The translations under genes and the position numbers were made by a program. From the NCBI GenBank assembly GCA_050873765.1, contig JBNMJK010000092.1:1-8574 (forward strand): DNA of 8,574 nucleotides. The letters are read 5' to 3'. Shown here piece by piece: positions 1 to 7,929 of this stretch; the stretch's first letter is position 1; the number at the start of each line of letters is the position of its first letter. The notes under the pieces were generated by a model, which did no database searches, was not told where the DNA came from, and saw only the letters and a program-made list of their open reading frames with translations. The DNA is from Sodaliphilus sp050873765 (GTDB taxonomy: Bacteria > Bacteroidota > Bacteroidia > Bacteroidales > Muribaculaceae).

Positions 1-1
1 C

Positions 2-3000
2 TACACGCTAAGTGAGAAAGATGCTGAAGTTTATAGCAAGCTTCATCCTTTTCCTCCCGATACCATCAGTTCGCCTTCCGATACAATCCCATGGACTGTG
101 CGTGGCGATTCTATTCGATTGACCAATAGCCATGTGGTGTATGCTCAGAGAGGTGTAGTTCCAGGTGCCGGGCTCGACCCTAACTATATAGAGCTGTCGG
201 GCGTTGACATCATGCTGAACAACCTTTATAACCGTGCCTCTACTGTGATGGCTGAGATTGCCCAAATCAAAGGAAAGGAGCGATGCGGACTTGAAATAGA
301 GCAGGCAAGTGGCAGTTTTTATGTGGACGAGCAAAAAATAGATGTGAACAAATTTCGCTTGAAAACGTTTTTAAGCGACTTCTATATCGATGCCCATGCT
401 CCCTTCACGCTGCTTAATGCCAAGCCTAAAGGAAATTTCTATATCCGCACCGACAGTAAGATTGCACTGCAAGAACTCTCGCTGGTTCACCCTGCGCTCA
501 GGGCGATGCTTAAGCCCATTCCTCAATATCGGCCACTATCTGTGAAGGGAACAGTGCAAGGCACTCCCGACCACCTCGACATTAAGGCATTTACCGCCAC
601 CATACCCAAGTATGTCAATGCCACGGTTCACGGCGTGGTTAATCACCCACTTGATACCAAGCGCATCAGTGGCGACTTGACTTTCGACGCCAATTTCCCC
701 AACCTGAATTTTGTGAAGCCTTTGGCTCTTGATGCTGCCACACGCAGGCAGGTGAATTTCCCGCCTATGGCAGTTAAGGGCCATGCTAAATTTGGCGGCA
801 ATGCTTATTCTGGCCATGTGGATATGCGATTGGCTGGTGGCTCGCTGGTGGGCAAGGGTAGTTTTAACGGCAATCGCACCCAGTATGTCATTGATGCTCA
901 GTTCACTAATTTCCCAGTACGTGCCATTATGCCGCTTGCACCGGTTGATCACCTCACAGCCCATGTGAAGGCCGATGGGCATGGCTTCGATTTTCTGAAG
1001 GCTACAACTGCTGTGAATGCCAATGTGGACTTGGGAAGTGTGACCTATGACGGCACCACTTACCGCGACATCACTGCCCAGCTTACCATGAATGCTGGAG
1101 ATGTGACTGCGAGAGTGGACTCTAAGAACCCCAATTGTAATCTGTATGTTGATGCTCAAGGCAAAATTCAGGGAAGCAGATACATATTTAATGTGAATGG
1201 CAATATCCGTGACCTTGATGCCCAGGCATTAGGATTCACAAGTTTCCCTATGAATGGCAATGGCGAACTTTCGGGCTTTGTTGACTATGATACTCGCACA
1301 AAGCACTGCCAACTCAATGCCGACCTGAACCATATCAACTGGAATTATGACGGCACGCAGCTGGTGAGCGAAAACACTGAAATGCGCCTCCTCTCTAACG
1401 ACAAAGCAATTGAGGCGTTTCTCGATAATGAGGAAACACACATCGACTTTAAGGCGGAGTGTAGTTTAGACGATTTCACGAAAAAGCTCGACATGAGCCT
1501 TGCCGAAGTGAACAGACAAATGAAAGCGCGTGCCCTCAATGTGACGGCTCTGCAGGAAAAATTGCCTAAGTTCTCACTGAAAATGAAAGTGGGCCCGAGC
1601 GGTTTGGTTCCTCGCTATTTAGCTCGCTACGACATAGATGTGCGTGATTTTAGCTGTGAAATCAAAAACGACAGTATCATCAATCTTGATGGCTATGTGC
1701 ATCAGTTCAGCATGGGCACCACGGCTATCGATACCGTCACTTTCCACGCCCACGAACTGACCAATAAATATCTGAGATTCGACCTGCACATGGGCAACCG
1801 TCCGGGCACATGGGACGACTTTGCCCAAGTGGACGTGCGCGGTGGCGCAAAGGATTCTATTGTGGATTTCTTGGTGGAGCAGCGCAATATCAAGCAGGAG
1901 ATGGGCTACAGGCTTGGCGCCCATGCCACACTGTCTGGCCATAATATTAAAATGAGGCTGTTTCCCACCAAACCTATTGTGGCTTATCGCCAGTGGGAGG
2001 TGAACGAGGATAACCATGTGGATTTCAACTATATCAGCAAGATGCTTGACGCCAACTTGATAATCAAGAACGCAGAGAGCAGTCTGGCTTTGCACACCGA
2101 ACCTACCGATGACCCTACTAAAGAGAATATTTTCTTGAAAATCAACAATATGAAGCTTGAAGAGTGGCTTTCGGGCATTCCTTCGCTCCCCAGTGTGAGC
2201 GGCAAGGTAGATGCCGACATGAAGGTGCTTTATGATGGCAAAAACTTTGACGGTGATGGTGATGTGGCTATTGAGCAACTTCACTACGACGGTCAGAGCG
2301 TGGGCGACTTGAAGTTTAACACCAATTTGGCCTTCGATCCGGAATTGGGCAGCACTAAGTTGAATGCTGTGATGAATCTCGATGGTTCGAAAGTGGCATT
2401 AGCTTATGGCGTGTTAGGCGACAGCGCCGCAGCAAGCCCGATGGACGTGAATGTGCAGTTCGACCGCTTCCCGCTTCAGAAAGCCACAGCGTTCATTCCC
2501 GGAGGATTAGTCCGTTTGGGTGGCTATGCCAATGGTGAAGTGAAAGTGAGTGGCAAATCCTCATCACCTATCATCAATGGTTTTGTGAAGGGCGACTCCG
2601 CCGTTGTGGAACTGCCTCGCTATGGTAGCCGCCTGAAGCTCTCCGACAAGGTGATACCTATAGCCGATGGCGTGATATCGTTTAGCGATTACGATATTCG
2701 TGGCCTTAATGGAAATGTGGCCAAAATGAACGGACAGGTGAATGTGAACACGATGGATATGGATTTGCGTGTGAATGGCAAAAATGTGCAGTTTATCGGT
2801 TCTGAACAGCGGAGCTATAGCGAAGTGTTTGGTAAAGGCTATGCCGACATATCGGCCAATGTGCGAAGCAAAAAGAGCGCTATGCTCGTTGATGCCAAGG
2901 TGGCACTGCTTTCGGGATCGAATATCACCTATGTGCTTCAAAGTGATGTGAACGACTTGACCACAAACAGTGTGGACGAGGATATGGTGAGATTTGTGAA

Positions 3001-4102
3001 TTCTGTGGATTCCACTGGTGGCAACCCTCTACTCACAACCGATGCTGCCCGCTCCTCGTCGGACATCAACATTGATATTGAAATCCAGCAAGGGGCGAAA
3101 ATCAACGCTTTCCTCTCGCCTGATGGCAAGGACCGTGTGAACATTGACGGCAGTGGCCGTTTGCGCTATTCTATCGACTTTGCCGGCAAAGACAATATGG
3201 TGGGTGTTTACACCATAGAAAGCGGCAGTGTGCGCTATTCTCCACCTATCATTTCACAGAAGATTTTTGAGATTAATTCGGGCAGCAGTATCACTTGGAG
3301 TGGTGATGTGCTCAACCCACAACTGAACATCACCGGCAAGCAAACCACAAGGGCAAGCGTGACCGGTAGCGACGGTAAATCGAAACTGGTTAATTTCTTG
3401 ATCACCGCTAAGATTGGCAACACGCTGAAGAAGATGGACTTGAAATTCGACATCAGCACCGAGGATGATATGACGGTGAAAAATGAAATTCAGAGTATGA
3501 CCGATGTGCAGCGCTCTAATGCGGCGATGAATATGCTCCTCTACAACTCGTATTCTGGAACAAATTCAGCGGGCAATATCAATTTATCGACCACTGGCGC
3601 ACTCTATTCATTCCTTCAGTCGCAACTCAACAGCTGGGCGGCAAGCACGCTAAAGGGTGTGGATCTCACCTTTGGTATCAACCAGTTTGGTGGCGCCACC
3701 GAAGGCTCTTCCACCCAGACCAGCTATAGCTATAGGCTGTCGAAATCGCTGTTCAACGATCGGTTTAAGATTGTGGTGGGCGGCGAATACAGCACGGCTG
3801 CCACAAGCGAGCAAAATTTCAGCAACAATTTGATTAGCGACATTTCCCTCGAGTACTCTCTTAATAATTCCGGCTCAAGATATTTGCGCTTGTTCCGCCA
3901 CACTGGGTGGGAGAGTGTGCTTGAAGGTGAGGTGACGGAAATGGGCGTGGGCTTCGTCATCAAGCGGAAAGCACCCACGCTGAAGTTGCTCTTCCGTAGC
4001 CCTAAGCCTTTGCGGCTATTGCCCGACAGTTCGCATACCGCCGTTCCTACCGACTCTGCCGCTCAAGTGGTAAAAAACGAAGAAATAAATGAAAAGAAAT
4101 AG
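2..4102 (+). CDS. tamB: TamB-family translocation/assembly module protein, 5' end outside window
   Basis: The frame is open from base 2, so the gene begins before the window; 1366 residues are visible. The GTG at 98 is an internal valine codon and not a credible start. The protein is a long, low-cysteine, beta-rich repeat of short Gly/Asn/Asp-punctuated strands, as in the AsmA/TamB superfamily. The C-terminal third matches the TamB (DUF490) domain: a Gly-rich stretch near residues 838-910, then a segment around 1050-1110 with the family signature running from GSGRLRYS to ITWSGDVLNPQLNI, followed by an amphipathic beta region and a charged tail ending NEKK. TamB proteins are anchored in the inner membrane and form a hydrophobic groove across the periplasm, working with an Omp85 protein in outer-membrane protein assembly and possibly lipid transport. 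The N-terminal membrane anchor is not in view. The end overlaps tamL by 14 bases, implying one operon and probable translational coupling. Family assignment is firm; the exact substrate is unknown. Confidence 0.92.
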   Translation, partial: YTLSEKDAEVYSKLHPFPPDTISSPSDTIPWTVRGDSIRLTNSHVVYAQRGVVPGAGLDPNYIELSGVDIMLNNLYNRASTVMAEIAQIKGKERCGLEIEQASGSFYVDEQKIDVNKFRLKTFLSDFYIDAHAPFTLLNAKPKGNFYIRTDSKIALQELSLVHPALRAMLKPIPQYRPLSVKGTVQGTPDHLDIKAFTATIPKYVNATVHGVVNHPLDTKRISGDLTFDANFPNLNFVKPLALDAATRRQVNFPPMAVKGHAKFGGNAYSGHVDMRLAGGSLVGKGSFNGNRTQYVIDAQFTNFPVRAIMPLAPVDHLTAHVKADGHGFDFLKATTAVNANVDLGSVTYDGTTYRDITAQLTMNAGDVTARVDSKNPNCNLYVDAQGKIQGSRYIFNVNGNIRDLDAQALGFTSFPMNGNGELSGFVDYDTRTKHCQLNADLNHINWNYDGTQLVSENTEMRLLSNDKAIEAFLDNEETHIDFKAECSLDDFTKKLDMSLAEVNRQMKARALNVTALQEKLPKFSLKMKVGPSGLVPRYLARYDIDVRDFSCEIKNDSIINLDGYVHQFSMGTTAIDTVTFHAHELTNKYLRFDLHMGNRPGTWDDFAQVDVRGGAKDSIVDFLVEQRNIKQEMGYRLGAHATLSGHNIKMRLFPTKPIVAYRQWEVNEDNHVDFNYISKMLDANLIIKNAESSLALHTEPTDDPTKENIFLKINNMKLEEWLSGIPSLPSVSGKVDADMKVLYDGKNFDGDGDVAIEQLHYDGQSVGDLKFNTNLAFDPELGSTKLNAVMNLDGSKVALAYGVLGDSAAASPMDVNVQFDRFPLQKATAFIPGGLVRLGGYANGEVKVSGKSSSPIINGFVKGDSAVVELPRYGSRLKLSDKVIPIADGVISFSDYDIRGLNGNVAKMNGQVNVNTMDMDLRVNGKNVQFIGSEQRSYSEVFGKGYADISANVRSKKSAMLVDAKVALLSGSNITYVLQSDVNDLTTNSVDEDMVRFVNSVDSTGGNPLLTTDAARSSSDINIDIEIQQGAKINAFLSPDGKDRVNIDGSGRLRYSIDFAGKDNMVGVYTIESGSVRYSPPIISQKIFEINSGSSITWSGDVLNPQLNITGKQTTRASVTGSDGKSKLVNFLITAKIGNTLKKMDLKFDISTEDDMTVKNEIQSMTDVQRSNAAMNMLLYNSYSGTNSAGNINLSTTGALYSFLQSQLNSWAASTLKGVDLTFGINQFGGATEGSSTQTSYSYRLSKSLFNDRFKIVVGGEYSTAATSEQNFSNNLISDISLEYSLNNSGSRYLRLFRHTGWESVLEGEVTEMGVGFVIKRKAPTLKLLFRSPKPLRLLPDSSHTAVPTDSAAQVVKNEEINEKK

Positions 4103-6398
4103 GTTCATATTATCTTACATATTGTTTTTGGCTCTCACCATGATGATATGTGTGGGCTGCTCCACCACTTCACGCCTGGCCGAGGGTGAGGTGCTCTACA
4201 CTGGTGTGAAGAAGCTCCACTATCAGGAAACTGGAGCAAAGATTGATGCCGATGTGCAGGACCAGATTTTTGAGGCGATAGATGTGGCCCCCAATAATCC
4301 GCTTTATTCTCCTTACTACCGCACGCCTCTGCCCATAGGCTTGTGGGTGTATAACCACTGGAATCCAGATTCAAAAGGCATTAAAGGGTGGCTATATAGA
4401 AAACTGGTGGCGCAGCCTGTGCTGGTGAGCCGTGTGAGGCCAGAAACACGAGTTGATATGATCAACACCTTGCTTCGCAATAATGGCTATTTCACTTCCA
4501 GCGCCTCCTACACATTAAATTACAGCAAAAAAAATAAAAAGAAGGCCAGCATTTCCTATGATGTGAAAGTGAATGAGCCTTATAAGCTGGGTGAACTGAA
4601 ATATCTCAACAGTGGCACTCCCATGGGCGAGATTATCGACTCGGTGGCCAAAACGAGCAGCTATTTCAAGACAGGCAATCGTTATTGCCTGGATTCGCTT
4701 AATGCCGTGAGAATTGAAATCACTAATGTGCTGCGTAATAAAGGATATTATTATTTCAAACCGGAATATCTTGAATACTTAGCCGACAGTTCCACCACTA
4801 AGGGTGTGGTGAATATGCAGCTTATCAAAGCGTCGAATGTGCCGAATATGGCTTTGGTGAAATTTTTGACCAACAAGGTGTATGTGACCGTGCAAAACTC
4901 CAAGGAATTTTCGGTCCGCACCGACACGCTGGAGTTTAACCGGTGCACACTCTATAAGCGCGTGCCTGTGCATATCAAGGACAACTTGATACCATCGTGC
5001 ATTCGTTCACGCCAAGGTAGGCCCTTCAAGGTGGGCAATATGGATCGCACCCAACTTTATCTGTCGAGATTGGGCATCTTTAGCAGCATTGATATGAAGG
5101 TGGCCAACACCGATTCTTTAACTGCCGATGGCGATGGACTTCTGAATCTGTACATCACTTGCACGCTCGATGACCCTATTGAGGCCACTCTTGAAGCGCA
5201 GGGCACCTCAAAATCGAATAGCTTTATTGGCCCAGGTATTCAGGTGGGTCTTTCTCACAAGAACTACTGGGGTGGGGCAGAGCGCCTTTCTGCCAATTTG
5301 AAGGGCTCGTATGAGTGGCAAACAGGCTCATCGAAAGGCGGTCGTGCGCAAGATATCAATTCCTATGAATTGGGGCTCGACTTGAATTTCGACATACCTC
5401 GCCTGATTGCCCCTAAATTTGTGAAGCGGTCGAGCAGATATGTGAATTGGACGAAATTCTCCGTGAATGCCGACTTTATGAACCGCCCGAATTACTTCAA
5501 GATGGTTCAGTTTGGCGGACAGATGCAGTGGGAATGGCATCACAATAAAAAATCAACACACCAGCTCACCCCATTCAAGTTGCGCTACAATAAGCTCCTG
5601 AGCCGCACTGCGGCTTTTGACTCTGCCATGGCCGATAATCCTGCATTGGCGCAGAGCTTCCGCAATGTGTTCATACCGGAAATTCAATACACCTACACCT
5701 ACGACAATAGTTTCGGGCTGAACAATATCACCTGGACTTCCACAATTTCTGAGGCAGGCTCATTGTTTTCTGGAATATGGGCCATGTGTGGCGCTAAAGG
5801 TGTGAAAAAGCTGTTTGGCACGCCATTTTCCCAGTTTGTGAGAGTGCAGACCCAACTTGTTTGGAATAGAAAGGTGGGAGGCATGAATTTGGTGAGCCGT
5901 TTTCTGCTTGGTGCAGCTCATGCTTTTGGCAATTCCAAGGAAGTGCCATACAGCTCGCAATTCTATGTGGGTGGTGCCAACTCCATTCGTGCATTTCCCG
6001 TGCGCTCAATAGGTCCGGGCAGTTATTATCCAAGTGAAGTGAAGTCGAAAGGCTATTACGACCAGACTGGTACATTCAAGTTTGAAACCAACTGGGAACT
6101 ACGCTTTCCAATTCTCGGCTACCTGAAAGGTGCTATGTTTATCGACGCTGGCAATGTGTGGCTATTGAAGAATGATAATTATAGGCCTGGTGGCGAACTC
6201 ACGTTAAAGCACTTTTTCAACGACCTTGCTTTAGGCACAGGTGTAGGAATTCGCTTTGATATGGATATGCTTGTGCTTCGCGCCGACTTAGGTATTGGCA
6301 TACACGCCCCTTACGACACCGGCAAGAAGGGATTCTTCAATATACCGCGTTTCAAAGACGGCCTTGGCTTCCACCTCGCCATCGGCTACCCCTTCTAA
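4089..6398 (+). CDS. tamL: TamL, lipoprotein-type Omp85/TamA-like outer membrane assembly protein
   Basis: This complete 769-residue protein is the likely outer-membrane partner of TamB. The N terminus is basic (MKRNR), then a hydrophobic segment at 6-23 and a lipobox-like CVGC with Cys24 followed by Ser, predicting signal peptidase II cleavage and lipidation; Cys at -3 is slightly off consensus. Residues about 30-360 are periplasmic and contain POTRA-like units with the helix signature L..xGY/F near 129-135, 215-224 and 325-331. From about 363 the protein is a run of alternating beta strands fitting the Omp85 16-stranded barrel, ending in the aromatic residue of GYPF. The conserved loop-6 motif appears as IRAF (633-636) in GGANSIRAF, followed by SIGPG; R634 is kept, while the usual Gly after it is Ala. 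A lipidated TamA paralogue encoded beside tamB is the published TamL arrangement of Bacteroidetes/Chlorobi. The ATG at 4089 follows an A-rich stretch and gives the signal peptide directly. BamA is less likely because of the lipobox and the tamB neighbour. Confidence 0.9.
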   Translation: MKRNRFILSYILFLALTMMICVGCSTTSRLAEGEVLYTGVKKLHYQETGAKIDADVQDQIFEAIDVAPNNPLYSPYYRTPLPIGLWVYNHWNPDSKGIKGWLYRKLVAQPVLVSRVRPETRVDMINTLLRNNGYFTSSASYTLNYSKKNKKKASISYDVKVNEPYKLGELKYLNSGTPMGEIIDSVAKTSSYFKTGNRYCLDSLNAVRIEITNVLRNKGYYYFKPEYLEYLADSSTTKGVVNMQLIKASNVPNMALVKFLTNKVYVTVQNSKEFSVRTDTLEFNRCTLYKRVPVHIKDNLIPSCIRSRQGRPFKVGNMDRTQLYLSRLGIFSSIDMKVANTDSLTADGDGLLNLYITCTLDDPIEATLEAQGTSKSNSFIGPGIQVGLSHKNYWGGAERLSANLKGSYEWQTGSSKGGRAQDINSYELGLDLNFDIPRLIAPKFVKRSSRYVNWTKFSVNADFMNRPNYFKMVQFGGQMQWEWHHNKKSTHQLTPFKLRYNKLLSRTAAFDSAMADNPALAQSFRNVFIPEIQYTYTYDNSFGLNNITWTSTISEAGSLFSGIWAMCGAKGVKKLFGTPFSQFVRVQTQLVWNRKVGGMNLVSRFLLGAAHAFGNSKEVPYSSQFYVGGANSIRAFPVRSIGPGSYYPSEVKSKGYYDQTGTFKFETNWELRFPILGYLKGAMFIDAGNVWLLKNDNYRPGGELTLKHFFNDLALGTGVGIRFDMDMLVLRADLGIGIHAPYDTGKKGFFNIPRFKDGLGFHLAIGYPF

Positions 6399-6428
6399 CC
6401 TCTAACCTCTAATTTCTAACATCTAACT
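6394..6428. repeat. Five-unit 7-base tandem repeat (TCTAAnn) between convergent genes
   Basis: Five consecutive heptamers are seen: TCTAACC, TCTAACC, TCTAATT, TCTAACA, TCTAACT. They fill the whole gap between the two convergent genes and include the tamL stop codon (6396-6398) and the first base of the methyltransferase stop complement (6428-6430). Because 7 is not a multiple of 3, the TAA in each unit falls successively in every plus-strand frame, and the TAG on the other strand does the same, so all six frames are closed. No GC-rich hairpin with a T-run is seen here, so it is not a classical intrinsic terminator. The repeat is directly visible; its function is inferred only. Confidence 0.85.
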
Positions 6429-7828
6429 TAAAACAGACTGAGCGGCTGCTGTTGTATTTTCTCCTTAGCCTTTTGGAGATAATCCTCATTCACATCAATG
6501 CCTATGGCACGGCGGTGTAGGTCGTAAGCCACTTTGCATGCAGTGCCCAGACCACAGTAAGGATCAAGCACAATACCCTCATCTGGGCAAGTGGAGAGAA
6601 TGATCAGATGGCAAAGACTTTCGGGAAACACATTGTAGCGTTCAATAGGGCTATTGGCAGGCGCAATATTCCACACATCGCCTGGCATCGTGCCATTTTT
6701 GTTGTAGAGCAGAAAATAGTAGCCCTTCTCATTGATGGATTTAGCTTTTTCAGATTTAGAGTCAAGCACCTGGCCGGGGAACGAGCGGATAAACATACGG
6801 AAGTCGGGTATTTCACCATTATTGACCATGGCCACCACCTTGTCGAGTTCGGTAAGCGCATTTTTCTTTTCTTCATCGGAAAGCGCCGTTGATCCCATCA
6901 CATTTCGGCGATATTTCATTCCAGTCACACCGCTTGACGTTTTACCATCTTTGGTGTTTTTGTTTGCCACATTATTGAAGAAGAGGCGAAGCTCCTCATC
7001 GTCGTAGTAGAAGTCGTCGTTTTTCACGAAGTGGAAAATGAATTCGTGCGTGTTGCGCAAGTGGTCAAAGCTGCTGTCGAAAGCGCTGTATTGCTTGTCC
7101 CACACCACATCGTTGCGTAGAATCCAGCCCTGCTCATCGATCATTCTCAATGCTATGCGCCAAGGCAGACCCTTAAGCGCCTTGTTCTGGTATGTGTCGG
7201 CCAAATTCAGCCATAGCGATCCCGATGGCTTCATCACTCGGTGAAGCTGACTCGTCACGGCCAGAATATTCTCTATAAACTCATCAATATTGTCGGTGGC
7301 AATGCTGTCGGCTCCATATCGCCTCAGTCCCCAATAAGGCGGACTGGTGATGATACAGTCGATGCTGTCGTTTTCCACACGGCTGAGCAATTTGAGTGCA
7401 TCGCCACAGTAGTATTGTGGAAAAGGATTGCTTCCCAGTGCCCTTACAATGTTTTGCTTGGCAGGGTCGATGGCGGGAACTTCAATTTTGAATTTTTGTG
7501 TTGGGGTGTCTAAGGTTTGCGGATTGGCTGCTGTGGTGGGCAGTGTGGCATCGCCAAATTCTTCACGCAGATACACGAGCGCTTTGTCGGCTAATTTGTC
7601 GGTGCCAATCTCGTTGATAGCGGCATAAGCCAGCCAGAGTGCCACAAGTTCATCAGCGTCAGCGCCATATATTTTGGCGAACTTTACCACCGTTTGGCGT
7701 TTTGGCCGGCGTTCACCATGCTCAAATCGGCTATACATAGGAATATCCACGCCAATTTTCTTGGCTATATCCTTTTGCTTCATGCCACTAAGGGCGCGCA
7801 ACTGGCGTAATTTTTCTGGGAAAAGCAT
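6428..7828 (-). CDS. XRE helix-turn-helix / DNA methyltransferase fusion (beta-class, probably N4-cytosine or N6-adenine)
   Basis: This 466-residue protein transfers a methyl group from S-adenosylmethionine to an exocyclic amino group in DNA. Residues about 5-61 form an XRE/Cro-type HTH (QKDIAKKIG as helix 2, a recognition helix through YSRFEHGERRP). A Thr/Pro-rich linker follows at about 92-125. The catalytic motif IV is TSPPYW at 161-166, followed by GLRRYG; PSGSLWLNLAD is at 201-211, HEFIFHF at 261-267, DVWNIAP at 384-390, and the cofactor-binding motif DPYCGLGT at 422-429 with GIDVNEDY at 443-450. Catalytic motif before cofactor motif is the beta order; SPPYW favours N4-cytosine but does not exclude N6-adenine. 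Residues about 270-380 are the probable target recognition region. No restriction endonuclease lies next to it: a VanZ-like gene is upstream and convergent tamL downstream. All motifs look intact. The start at 7828 places the HTH at the N terminus, with a short leader. The fused HTH could serve in autoregulation or in DNA targeting. Confidence 0.9.
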   Translation of the reverse strand: MLFPEKLRQLRALSGMKQKDIAKKIGVDIPMYSRFEHGERRPKRQTVVKFAKIYGADADELVALWLAYAAINEIGTDKLADKALVYLREEFGDATLPTTAANPQTLDTPTQKFKIEVPAIDPAKQNIVRALGSNPFPQYYCGDALKLLSRVENDSIDCIITSPPYWGLRRYGADSIATDNIDEFIENILAVTSQLHRVMKPSGSLWLNLADTYQNKALKGLPWRIALRMIDEQGWILRNDVVWDKQYSAFDSSFDHLRNTHEFIFHFVKNDDFYYDDEELRLFFNNVANKNTKDGKTSSGVTGMKYRRNVMGSTALSDEEKKNALTELDKVVAMVNNGEIPDFRMFIRSFPGQVLDSKSEKAKSINEKGYYFLLYNKNGTMPGDVWNIAPANSPIERYNVFPESLCHLIILSTCPDEGIVLDPYCGLGTACKVAYDLHRRAIGIDVNEDYLQKAKEKIQQQPLSLF

Positions 7829-7831
7829 ATC

Positions 7832-7864
7832 GTGTAAATTTGTTGAGTTTTGACAAATTTACAC
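7832..7864. promoter_or_regulatory. Perfect 12-base inverted repeat, putative operator of the methyltransferase gene
   Basis: The arms GTGTAAATTTGT (7832-7843) and ACAAATTTACAC (7853-7864) are exact reverse complements separated by 9 bases. Equivalent arm positions are 21 bases apart, about two helical turns, so a symmetric dimer could contact both from one face. The proximal arm ends three bases before the start codon at 7828, and the distal arm contains the predicted -7 promoter element. A protein bound here would block RNA polymerase. The HTH at the N terminus of the same gene's product is the obvious candidate ligand, but this is inference. A transcribed hairpin is less likely because the predicted transcription start falls in the spacer, leaving only one arm in the RNA. 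Confidence 0.75.
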
Positions 7865-7885
7865 ATAATCATTCAAATTCGCAAA
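7854..7885 (-). promoter_or_regulatory. Bacteroidetes-type promoter of the methyltransferase gene
   Basis: Read on the minus strand, TTTG (7885-7882) is followed by 20 bases and then TAAATTTG (7861-7854). This matches the known Bacteroides consensus TTTG, 19-21 bases, TAnnTTTG at every fixed position. Transcription would start near 7850 (inferred), giving a leader of roughly 20 bases with no Shine-Dalgarno-like purine run, which is usual for this phylum. The -7 element lies entirely inside the distal arm of the inverted repeat. The gene therefore probably has its own promoter, separate from the VanZ-like gene upstream. Confidence 0.75.
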
Positions 7886-7929
7886 ATTAGCGTATTGAAA
7901 TGTATGTATAGGCAATTGGAAACAGGTTG

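Noticed and set aside
98..100. GTG at 98 as the start of the TamB gene
   Set aside because: The frame is open to the left edge of the window with protein-like sequence before this codon, so the gene starts outside the window.
536..1159. 207-codon open frame on the minus strand inside tamB
   Set aside because: It is antisense to a continuous TamB frame with clear family features, and its translation is rich in His, Ile and Ser without any domain pattern.
1619..2284. 221-codon open frame on the minus strand inside tamB
   Set aside because: It has the same antisense-shadow character, with no recognisable motif, and lies fully within the TamB coding region.
6604..6876. 90-codon open frame on the minus strand inside the methyltransferase gene
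   Set aside because: It is an alternative frame of the methyltransferase gene, whose own frame carries all catalytic motifs without interruption.
7835..7842. Second TAAATTTG, on the plus strand, as a divergent promoter
   Set aside because: It follows automatically from the palindrome. There is no TTTG at the right distance upstream, and no plus-strand gene downstream to be expressed.
7832..7864. Inverted repeat read as an intrinsic terminator of the VanZ-like gene
   Set aside because: The arms are AT-rich and the minus strand continues directly into the methyltransferase start codon with no T-run. The promoter overlap fits an operator better.
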